Assembly: GCA_945900705.1 (NCBI GenBank)
Contig: CAMDKJ010000128.1
Span: 1 to 5,484 of the forward strand
Direction: 5' to 3'
DNA length: 5,484 nucleotides
Source: Bifidobacterium breve
GTDB lineage: Bacteria; Actinomycetota; Actinomycetes; S36-B12
The translations under genes were made by a program, and so were the position numbers. The notes under the pieces are model-generated. The model was given only the letters and a program-made list of their open reading frames with translations. It was not told the origin of the DNA and ran no database searches. Shown here one piece after another: positions 1-5,317 of the stretch (the stretch's first letter is position 1; each line of letters begins with the position of its first letter).

Positions 1-336
1 CACGCCATTTCTTCCGAGCCATACCCAAGAAACCAGCGTCAGCAGCACAAGGGCAAACCCAAATAGCAAATCCTCTACCGGAGCAAAGGCCAACCTGCCA
101 TCGCCGATAAACGGTGGCGCGCCGATCTCGGGTGAACTTCCGCCAAAAATAGCGTCATCGCGGTATCGAACAATCCCAAACCCGGTGAACATGCCGTTGG
201 TAATCAGCTGGAAAAACACGATGATGGCATATGAAACCCAGAAGACTTTGCGCGTAACCAGGTGGGTGCGCAGGAGAAAGAGATCAAGTGCCACTGTGAG
301 AATAACGGCCAGCACACCAATTTGGGTATATGTCAT
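1..336 (-). CDS. crtYd: Lycopene cyclase subunit, CrtYd-type (partial, runs off left edge)
   Basis: Small membrane subunit of a heterodimeric carotenoid cyclase that, with CrtYc, closes the end rings of lycopene (beta-carotene type) or of a C50 carotenoid; acts in the cytoplasmic membrane. Reading the minus strand from ATG at 336 gives 112 open codons to base 1 with no stop, so only the extreme C-terminus is missing (family members are about 105-125 residues). Visible: an N-terminal hydrophobic helix (about residues 3-23), a second (about 31-47), a loop with FIGDGRLAFAPVED, and a third helix (about 90-107). The PVED (86-89) followed by LLFGF is the acidic signature of the CrtYd half. The start overlaps the crtYc stop as ATGA, so the two subunits are translationally coupled and probably made in equal amounts. 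Whether the product ring is C40 beta, or C50 gamma or epsilon (CrtYe/f, LbtAB types), cannot be decided here. Confidence 0.88.
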   Translation of the reverse strand, partial: MTYTQIGVLAVILTVALDLFLLRTHLVTRKVFWVSYAIIVFFQLITNGMFTGFGIVRYRDDAIFGGSSPEIGAPPFIGDGRLAFAPVEDLLFGFALVLLTLVSWVWLGRNGV

Positions 337-680
337 GGCGCACCGTCCTCATCGCCGACATTCCATCCCTTGACAGCTCGCACGGCTTCCAAAGTCAAAA
401 TTGCGGCGATCGGAATAACGATGAAAAACAGCACTTCATCAACCGGTACCCCACCTGGTAGGTACCAACCAAGAATTCGATCGGTGTCAAACCACCAGTG
501 CCCGTTAGCGATTGCGTAAGCGTCCCAAATGAAGAACAAAATCACCGCAGGAACAATGCTGAGGGCCAACCGCTTAGCCCGAATGAAGACCCGGGTGCGA
601 CACGTTACCTCCAGCCATGCACTGCCAACTAGTACGAAAAGAAGTACCCCCACATATGACAAATTTGCCGGCACGGTCAT
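333..680 (-). CDS. crtYc: Lycopene cyclase subunit, CrtYc-type
   Basis: First subunit of the heterodimeric lycopene cyclase; partner of the downstream CrtYd. 115 residues, all membrane-associated: helices at about 8-24, 36-52 and 82-101. Family landmarks are LEVTCRTRV (23-31), WDAYAI (52-57), GHWWFD (60-65) and PVDEVLFF (79-86), followed by a hydrophobic helix ending LTLEAVR. The acidic pair is Asp81-Glu82, where the motif is usually written PxEE, a conservative change. The start was set at 680 because hydrophobic family-like sequence begins there; the open frame continues upstream to 803, but that part is arginine-rich, has no family resemblance and would run antisense through a TPP riboswitch. 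The ribosome site is weak (GAGAG, three bases before ATG). It is the first gene of a leftward carotenoid operon, divergent from the riboswitch-controlled transporter; the stop TGA overlaps the crtYd ATG. Confidence 0.88.
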   Translation of the reverse strand: MTVPANLSYVGVLLFVLVGSAWLEVTCRTRVFIRAKRLALSIVPAVILFFIWDAYAIANGHWWFDTDRILGWYLPGGVPVDEVLFFIVIPIAAILTLEAVRAVKGWNVGDEDGAP

Positions 681-685
681 ATACT
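656..685 (+). promoter_or_regulatory. Sigma70-type promoter for the TPP-riboswitch operon
   Basis: ATGACA at 656-661 (5 of 6 to TTGACA), an 18-base spacer, then TATACT at 680-685 (5 of 6 to TATAAT). This predicts a transcription start near 692, a few bases ahead of the riboswitch aptamer, which supports both calls. The -35 lies inside the first codons of crtYc on the other strand and the -10 touches its start codon. No transcript data; inferred from sequence match only. Confidence 0.6.
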
Positions 686-699
686 CTCGTAACACAACT

Positions 700-800
700 A
701 AACATGCACGGGAGCTCCTGCCTAGTGGAGCTGAGAGGGCGACAGCATGGAGTCGCCGACCGTTCGAACCTGTCCGGGTAATGCCGGCGTAGGGAGGAGT
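700..800 (+). promoter_or_regulatory. TPP riboswitch (THI box)
   Basis: Cis-acting RNA that binds thiamine pyrophosphate and turns off the downstream gene. Conserved core parts are present in order: CTGAGA at 731-736, GAACCTG at 766-772, GGTAAT at 777-782, then GCCGGCGTAGGGA at 783-795. Helices traceable by eye: P2 CGG 709-711 with CCG 760-762; P3 GCTCC 714-718 with GGAGC 727-731; an optional P3a arm GGCGAC 738-743 with GTCGCC 752-757; P4 769-771 with 791-793; P5 CCGG 774-777 with CCGG 784-787. P1 is not obvious by eye, so the outer boundaries are approximate. The 3' end merges with the Shine-Dalgarno of the transporter gene and no terminator hairpin with a T-tract follows, so control is most likely of translation initiation. 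Confidence 0.93.
792..799 (+). promoter_or_regulatory. Ribosome binding site inside the riboswitch 3' end
   Basis: GGGAGGAG lies 4 bases before the ATG at 804 and is the strongest Shine-Dalgarno in the window. Its first Gs are the conserved GTAGGGA of the aptamer and pair in helix P4, so TPP binding should directly hide the ribosome site. It fixes the transporter start at 804 rather than at the earlier in-frame ATG at 747. Confidence 0.8.
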
Positions 801-803
801 CAA

Positions 804-1409
804 ATGTCAATATTTATGAACGTGGCTTTCAGCGCCTGGAACTACGACGTCACCGTGCTCGAGCTACTTGCCGTTATCACTGCGTTTATCGGGATAGGCC
901 TAGCGATTCGCGGTACCAGATGGGCGTGGCCATTCTATTTCCTATCCAGCGCACTTTATGGCTGGTTACTGTGGGAGTACGCGCTCTATGGCACCGCGGC
1001 ATTGCAATTGGTCTTCATCGCTGCGGCAATCTGGGGCTGGTTTGGGTGGGGTCCAAAATCCATCGTCCCCAGCACGGTCAGTAATCGCACTCGCCTAATT
1101 CTGCTGATTGGCTCCTTGGCCGCCTGGCTGGCGCTCGTTCCGGTGCTAGCGGCAATCGGTGACCCGGCACCGTGGCCCGATACTTTCGTCTTTGTCGGAA
1201 GCGTCGTGGCACAGGTGTTGATGGTTCGTGAATACGCGGATTCCTGGGTGCTTTGGATAGTCGTAAATGTGGTTGGAGCGGTGCTCTACGCCACCCAGAA
1301 TCTCTGGTTCACGTCTTTGTTCTATGCAGTCTTAATCATCATGGCGGTCATCGGATTACGCAGCTGGCTCGCCAAACGTGCACCGCGAGTTACCTCAGTT
1401 TCTGCATGA
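804..1409 (+). CDS. pnuT: PnuC/PnuT-family vitamin transporter, probable thiamine carrier
   Basis: Integral membrane carrier of the Pnu family, which moves vitamins by facilitated diffusion; the cargo is trapped by phosphorylation inside. 201 residues from ATG 804, close to family size, with about seven hydrophobic segments (roughly 17-36, 42-58, 64-84, 97-119, 125-142, 147-165, 167-188). Family landmarks: WPFYFLSSALYGWLLWEYALYG around 42-63, a WGWFGW stretch near 77-82, and SWVLWIVVN at 147-155, the WxxWxxxN substrate motif (W148, W151, N155). The TPP riboswitch directly upstream argues for thiamine (PnuT) rather than nicotinamide riboside, although the Asn matches the NR carrier PnuC of E. 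coli. It overlaps the kinase gene by ATGA. The family is sure; the substrate is inferred from regulation. Confidence 0.88.
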   Translation: MSIFMNVAFSAWNYDVTVLELLAVITAFIGIGLAIRGTRWAWPFYFLSSALYGWLLWEYALYGTAALQLVFIAAAIWGWFGWGPKSIVPSTVSNRTRLILLIGSLAAWLALVPVLAAIGDPAPWPDTFVFVGSVVAQVLMVREYADSWVLWIVVNVVGAVLYATQNLWFTSLFYAVLIIMAVIGLRSWLAKRAPRVTSVSA

Positions 1410-1933
1410 TGAAAACCATTGGGTTACTCGGTGGTGAATGCACCGGGAAAACCACGCTCGCAAAGGCGCTATGTGATCGCCTTGATGCCGTTTTGGTACC
1501 TGAGTACTTACGCGAATTCGTGGTCTCCATGGGGCGCGTACCCACCGCCCGCGAGCAGGAGGCAATCATGGAGACTCAGGTAGCGGCCGAAGCCACCGCC
1601 CTAGCGGGTATCGGCCCGCAAACACTGGTGGTGTGCGACCCGGCAGCCCTCATGACCGCGATCTACAGCATGGCCTACTTCAACGATCGTTCCTTACTTG
1701 AACCGGCAACGCTGCACGCCAAGACGTACGGAACTCTAATTTGGTGTGGCACCGATATCCCGTGGGAGCCCGATGGCGATCAGCGAGATGGTCCCGAATA
1801 TCGGGCCCAGGTTGATGCCCTGATCGGCGAAGTCGTACGCGAGAGCTTGGAACCCGCCGGCATCGTCGTGCACCGAATTGACGGCCCCGTTAGCGACCGG
1901 CTGTTGGCAGTTTTGCAATTACTGGAGCAGTAG
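1406..1933 (+). CDS. NadR-like P-loop kinase, candidate thiamine (or ribosylnicotinamide) kinase
   Basis: Soluble ATP-dependent kinase resembling the C-terminal ribosylnicotinamide kinase domain of NadR, standing alone without the HTH or NMN adenylyltransferase domains. 175 residues. Visible: Walker A GGECTGKT (9-16), PEYLREF (32-38, matching the EYxREF of NadR), a Walker B-like VVCDPAALMT with D78, and a lid-like WEPDGDQRDG (120-129) equivalent to WVDDGLRSLG in NadR. The start ATG at 1406 overlaps the transporter TGA (ATGA); a second ATG follows at 1409. There is no ribosome site, so translation is probably coupled to the transporter. Pnu carriers need a kinase to trap their cargo, so the pair probably works as one uptake unit. 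Under a TPP riboswitch, thiamine is the likely substrate, giving thiamine monophosphate or diphosphate; nicotinamide riboside is the alternative. The family is secure, the substrate is inference. Confidence 0.85.
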   Translation: MMKTIGLLGGECTGKTTLAKALCDRLDAVLVPEYLREFVVSMGRVPTAREQEAIMETQVAAEATALAGIGPQTLVVCDPAALMTAIYSMAYFNDRSLLEPATLHAKTYGTLIWCGTDIPWEPDGDQRDGPEYRAQVDALIGEVVRESLEPAGIVVHRIDGPVSDRLLAVLQLLEQ

Positions 1934-1948
1934 TTGGCACTAAGCCAA
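1934..1948 (+). other. Short inverted repeat after the kinase gene
   Basis: TTGGC 1934-1938, a five-base loop, and GCCAA 1944-1948 directly follow the kinase stop codon. The stem is only 5 bp (6 with a G-U pair) and no T-tract follows, so it is a weak candidate for a terminator or an operator. It sits about 43 bases ahead of the -10 of the next gene. Confidence 0.25.
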
Positions 1949-1990
1949 TCCCGGCAGGCGTGGCAACAGCACCTGCGCAGCGGGCGTACC

Positions 1991-1996
1991 TAGAAT
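1991..1996 (+). promoter_or_regulatory. -10 element for a leaderless PASTA-kinase mRNA
   Basis: TAGAAT matches TANNNT and ends 6 bases before the GTG at 2003, which places the expected transcription start on the G of that codon. No Shine-Dalgarno precedes the GTG. No good -35 is visible at the usual distance, which is common in actinobacterial leaderless promoters. This also supports GTG 2003 as the true start. Confidence 0.55.
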
Positions 1997-2002
1997 CGCA
2001 AG

Positions 2003-3868
2003 GTGGAGGCGTCTGTACCGAACCAATTAGTCGGGCAGACTATTGATGGGCGATATTTGGTGCGCGCTCACTTAGCCAGAGGTGGTATGGCCACCGTCTT
2101 TGAGGCGGTTGACCTGCGCCTTGACCGAATTGTCGCACTTAAAGTGATGCACCGGCACCTAGCTGAAGACCCAGATTTCGTCGCCCGCTTTGAGCGAGAG
2201 GCAAAATCGGCTGCACGGCTTTCGCACCCCCATGTGGTCGCGGTCTACGATCAAGGGCACGCCGACGGACTCATTTATTTGGCCATGGAGATGGTACCGG
2301 GGCGCACCTTGCGCGATGTGATGCGCGACTACGGCCCCTTGACCCCGGAGCAGGCGCTCGTCATTCTTGATCCCGTACTTGAAGGGTTGGCGGCCGCACA
2401 TGCAGCAGGCTTCGTACACCGCGATATCAAACCCGAGAACGTGCTGCTTGCCGATGACGGCCGCGTCAAAGTTGCAGATTTTGGTTTAGCTAGGGCGGTG
2501 TCGACTTCAAATACGAGCGCCACCCAAGGGTTGATTATGGGCACCGTCGCCTATCTTTCCCCTGAGCAGGTCGAGCGTGGTGAAGCCGACGAGCGCTCAG
2601 ATCTTTATGCGGCGGGAATCCTGCTCTTCGAAATGGTCACCGGCCAAGTACCACATGCTGGTGATAGTCCACTGTCGGTCGCCTACGCCCATGTCAACAA
2701 TGACGTTCCGGCACCGTCATCAATTCGCTCGGCTATCCCACCTGAGATCGATGCACTAGTTGTGCGTGCCACCCGGCGCGATGCCAATTTGCGTTACCAA
2801 CAAGCAAGTGAGTTTCTCGCCGACGTAAGGCGAATCCGGGCAATGCTGCCACCACCTAGGCCATTCGTCGAATCACACGACACCGTGGTGGTCGACGCAT
2901 CTACAGCGGCCCGACTTGCCGCCGGGCAGCCGGTGGCACTCAAACCGAAATCGCTGCCTCCAAAGGCCACCTCGCACCGCGGTCGGCGGCGAAAAGGGCC
3001 ATGGATTGCCCTCGTCATTGCAATGGTGGTGCTCGGCGCGGGCATTGGCGGGTGGCTGCTCGCCACCGGCAAATCGGTGCCTACTCCAAATATCGTTGGC
3101 CTTTCCACGGCAGCGGCAAAGGCGTCACTTTTGGATGTCGGATTGACTCTGGTTATCACTGAAGAACAATTCAGCGAAGACGTACCTTTGAATCTAGTTA
3201 TTAGCAGTGACCCGGCGCCCGGTGACGGTGCACGTGAAGGAGGTGCGGTCGGCGTCATCGTGTCAAAAGGCCCGGAACGTTATGTGATCCCTGATGTCCA
3301 AGGGCTTTCGGTGACCGAAGCGACGGCGGCCATCACGTCGGCGAACCTGGTAATTGGTTCAACCACCGAGGTTTTCGACGATCAAGTGCCCGCCGCTGCA
3401 GTAGCGGGCACTTCACCAAAGATTGGCACTGAAGTCAAGCCCGGTACGAGTGTGGATATTGAGGTATCCAAAGGACCTAAGCCCGTGACTATCCCGCAGG
3501 TCGTCGGCAAAAAAACCCAAGTCGCTACGAGCGCCCTTACCGATCTTGGCCTCCTCGTGACAACGAGGGATAAGTATTCGGAGAAAATCGCCGAAGGCCT
3601 GGTGATTGCGATCCGCCCGGCGGCGGGCACCATTGCTCCTTCGGGCACCGCGGTCGAACTCGTTGTCTCGAAAGGGCCACCGCCGGTTGAGGTGCCAAGT
3701 CTCATCGACCTACCGAAAAACAAGGCCATCAGTGTGCTCAAGGGTCTTGGCCTTAAACCGAAAGTTCTGGAGGCCGCCGCGACACCTTTAAATCGCGTCT
3801 ATTCACAAGATCCACCCGCTGGCACCATGATCCCAAAGGGCAGTTCAGTAATTATCCGTATTATTTAG
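2003..3868 (+). CDS. Transmembrane Ser/Thr protein kinase with four PASTA domains (PknB/Stk1-type)
   Basis: Eukaryotic-type signalling kinase: a cytoplasmic kinase domain, one membrane helix, and an extracellular sensor that in this family binds muropeptides or lipid II and links cell-wall state to phosphorylation. 621 residues. Kinase domain about 18-275: glycine loop LARGGMATV (24-32), VALK with K47, helix C Glu66, HRDIKPEN (139-146; D141, K143, N146), DFG (159-161), and SPE (186-188) closing a Ser/Thr-rich activation loop. All catalytic residues are present, so it should be active. A linker with a basic RGRRRKG (326-332) precedes the membrane helix (333-354). Four PASTA repeats follow, about 358-424, 426-492, 493-559 and 561-621; the first three end in VSKGP and the protein stops right after the fourth. 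GTG start, probably leaderless. A decarboxylase gene begins 36 bases downstream. PknB versus PknL orthology cannot be settled here. Confidence 0.95.
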   Translation: MEASVPNQLVGQTIDGRYLVRAHLARGGMATVFEAVDLRLDRIVALKVMHRHLAEDPDFVARFEREAKSAARLSHPHVVAVYDQGHADGLIYLAMEMVPGRTLRDVMRDYGPLTPEQALVILDPVLEGLAAAHAAGFVHRDIKPENVLLADDGRVKVADFGLARAVSTSNTSATQGLIMGTVAYLSPEQVERGEADERSDLYAAGILLFEMVTGQVPHAGDSPLSVAYAHVNNDVPAPSSIRSAIPPEIDALVVRATRRDANLRYQQASEFLADVRRIRAMLPPPRPFVESHDTVVVDASTAARLAAGQPVALKPKSLPPKATSHRGRRRKGPWIALVIAMVVLGAGIGGWLLATGKSVPTPNIVGLSTAAAKASLLDVGLTLVITEEQFSEDVPLNLVISSDPAPGDGAREGGAVGVIVSKGPERYVIPDVQGLSVTEATAAITSANLVIGSTTEVFDDQVPAAAVAGTSPKIGTEVKPGTSVDIEVSKGPKPVTIPQVVGKKTQVATSALTDLGLLVTTRDKYSEKIAEGLVIAIRPAAGTIAPSGTAVELVVSKGPPPVEVPSLIDLPKNKAISVLKGLGLKPKVLEAAATPLNRVYSQDPPAGTMIPKGSSVIIRII

Positions 3869-3904
3869 ACCCATCAAGTTGCCGATTTTGATGAACGGAA
3901 CTCC

Positions 3905-5317
3905 ATGCGCGAACTTCCAGACGAGACCCAGCGAGCACTTGATATTCCAGCAGATATCTTGGCGCTGGACGAACTTCAGATGCGCCGCTTAGGCTACGAG
4001 GTCGTTGACCGCGTAGTCGAACACCTCACCACCATCAGGGATCAACGCGCCCTGACCACCGGCGATTTAGCGATGTTAACCGCGGAATTAGGTGGGCCAA
4101 TCCCCCGCCAAGGCTCACCCATTTCGGAAAACCTCGCAACCCTCGCCGATATCACGCTGGCCAATCAACAACATGGTGACCACCCGCGCTATTTCGCCCG
4201 CGTGCCCGGACCCTCCTCATACCCGGCGATACTCGGTGAATGGCTTGCCACCGGGATGGCGTCGGTTGCCTCATCTTGGGGTGGTGGCTCGGGGCCAAGC
4301 ACGCTAGAGAACATCACCTGTGGCTGGTTAAGGGATGCCCTAGGCCTGGCCCCATCCTGTGAAGGCGTGCTGCTCTCTGGCGGTTCGATGGCAAACATCA
4401 CCGCGGTGATTACCGCACGTCACCACACGGGTTCGGGCATAATTTACCTTTCAGATCAAACCCACTCGTCGATTAAACGCGGCCTGCTTGCGATCGGCCA
4501 ACCCCCTGCTGATATTCGCGTACTCGAAACCGATCAGAACTTTCGGCTTAACGCGGTAGACCTCGAGGCCGCAATTAAGGTCGATCTAGAAAATGGGCTG
4601 CACCCAATGTTGGTGATTGCCACAGCAGGAACCACTAACACCGGGGCGGTCGATGACCTACCATCGATCGCAGATATTTGCACAACCTTCAATATCTGGC
4701 TGCATGTAGATGGTGCTTACGGCGGGCCAGCGGCACTTTGTGCGCGCGGGCGATCGGTGCTACCGGGCCTTGATCGAGCCGACTCATTCGTGACGGATCC
4801 ACATAAATGGCTTTTCCAGCCGTACGACATTGCCTGCTTGTTCGTTAAATTACCCGGCGCTTTAGAAGACACCTTTGCTATCCACCCCGAGTACCTCAAA
4901 GATGTGGCCGGTGGAGCCGTCGAGATGCAAAACCGAAGTCTGGAACTCACCCGCCGAAGTCGCGCCGTCAAACTCTGGCTCACGTTCCGGACCTACGGAC
5001 TAGAAACCCTGGCTGCTGCAATTGACCGCGGTATCGGCTTAGCCGAATATGCCCAGTACCAGGTCGAAAGCTATGACCGCCTTGAAATAGTCACGCCAGC
5101 AGCGCTAGGCATCGTGACCTTCGCTGGCATTAACTGTGATGCAAGCGATCACGTACGGGCAGCCGCCCAACTAACGCAGGATGGTTATGCCGCAGTATCG
5201 AGTACGGTGCTGAAAGGCCGAACCGTGCTGCGCCTTTGCACCATCAACCCGAGCACCACCACCGAGGATATTGCCGGCACGATTGACCGCCTCGCGCAGT
5301 TCCTCACTCGTAAGTGA
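3905..5317 (+). CDS. PLP-dependent group II amino acid decarboxylase (aromatic-L-amino-acid decarboxylase-like)
   Basis: Cytoplasmic pyridoxal phosphate enzyme that removes the alpha-carboxyl group of an L-amino acid to give an amine and CO2. 470 residues, the usual length for the DDC/tyrosine/tryptophan decarboxylase branch. Visible: an N-terminal helical part (LGYEVVDRVVEHL, 29-41), HPRYFARVPGPSS (93-105), SSWGGGSGPSTLE (123-135), SGGSMAN (158-164), DQTHSSIKRG (184-193; H187 expected to stack on PLP), TAGTTNTGAVDDL (240-252), LHVDGAYGG (266-274; D269 binds the pyridine nitrogen), and DPHKW (298-302; K301 the Schiff-base lysine). HPEYLKD (327-333) carries Y330, equivalent to the catalytic loop tyrosine of animal DDC, so decarboxylation rather than aldehyde synthesis is expected. 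Substrate not assignable. ATG 3905 has only a weak upstream ACGGAA; it may be co-transcribed with the kinase. Its last 14 bases overlap the convergent ogt gene. Confidence 0.93.
   Translation: MRELPDETQRALDIPADILALDELQMRRLGYEVVDRVVEHLTTIRDQRALTTGDLAMLTAELGGPIPRQGSPISENLATLADITLANQQHGDHPRYFARVPGPSSYPAILGEWLATGMASVASSWGGGSGPSTLENITCGWLRDALGLAPSCEGVLLSGGSMANITAVITARHHTGSGIIYLSDQTHSSIKRGLLAIGQPPADIRVLETDQNFRLNAVDLEAAIKVDLENGLHPMLVIATAGTTNTGAVDDLPSIADICTTFNIWLHVDGAYGGPAALCARGRSVLPGLDRADSFVTDPHKWLFQPYDIACLFVKLPGALEDTFAIHPEYLKDVAGGAVEMQNRSLELTRRSRAVKLWLTFRTYGLETLAAAIDRGIGLAEYAQYQVESYDRLEIVTPAALGIVTFAGINCDASDHVRAAAQLTQDGYAAVSSTVLKGRTVLRLCTINPSTTTEDIAGTIDRLAQFLTRK

Noticed and set aside
747..803. Extended N-terminus of the transporter from the in-frame ATG at 747
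   Set aside because: It lies inside the TPP riboswitch, has no ribosome site, and adds 19 residues without family resemblance; the strong GGGAGGAG points to 804.
681..803. Upstream extension of crtYc to 803 on the minus strand
   Set aside because: The extra 41 residues are arginine-rich and non-hydrophobic, and run antisense to the riboswitch; family-like sequence starts at 680.
1253..1405. Upstream extension of the NadR-like kinase to an ATG at 1253
   Set aside because: It would run inside transporter coding sequence in another frame; the Walker A strand begins right after the ATGATG at 1406.
1954..1976. Inverted repeat GCAGG / CCTGC upstream of the PASTA kinase
   Set aside because: Only 5 bp with a 13-base loop, expected by chance in GC-rich DNA; no supporting operator family recognised.
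2794..3258. Minus-strand open frame of about 154 codons within the PASTA kinase
   Set aside because: It is antisense to a well-supported gene, low-complexity (Ser/Pro/Ala/Thr-rich), and shows no domain or ribosome site.
3382..3741. Minus-strand open frame of about 119 codons opposite the PASTA repeats
   Set aside because: Composition mirrors the sense repeats; no recognisable family, so it is a shadow frame.
3861..3866. TTATTT as a possible -10 for the decarboxylase gene
   Set aside because: No convincing -35 at the right distance and only a modest match; AT-rich gene ends often look like this.
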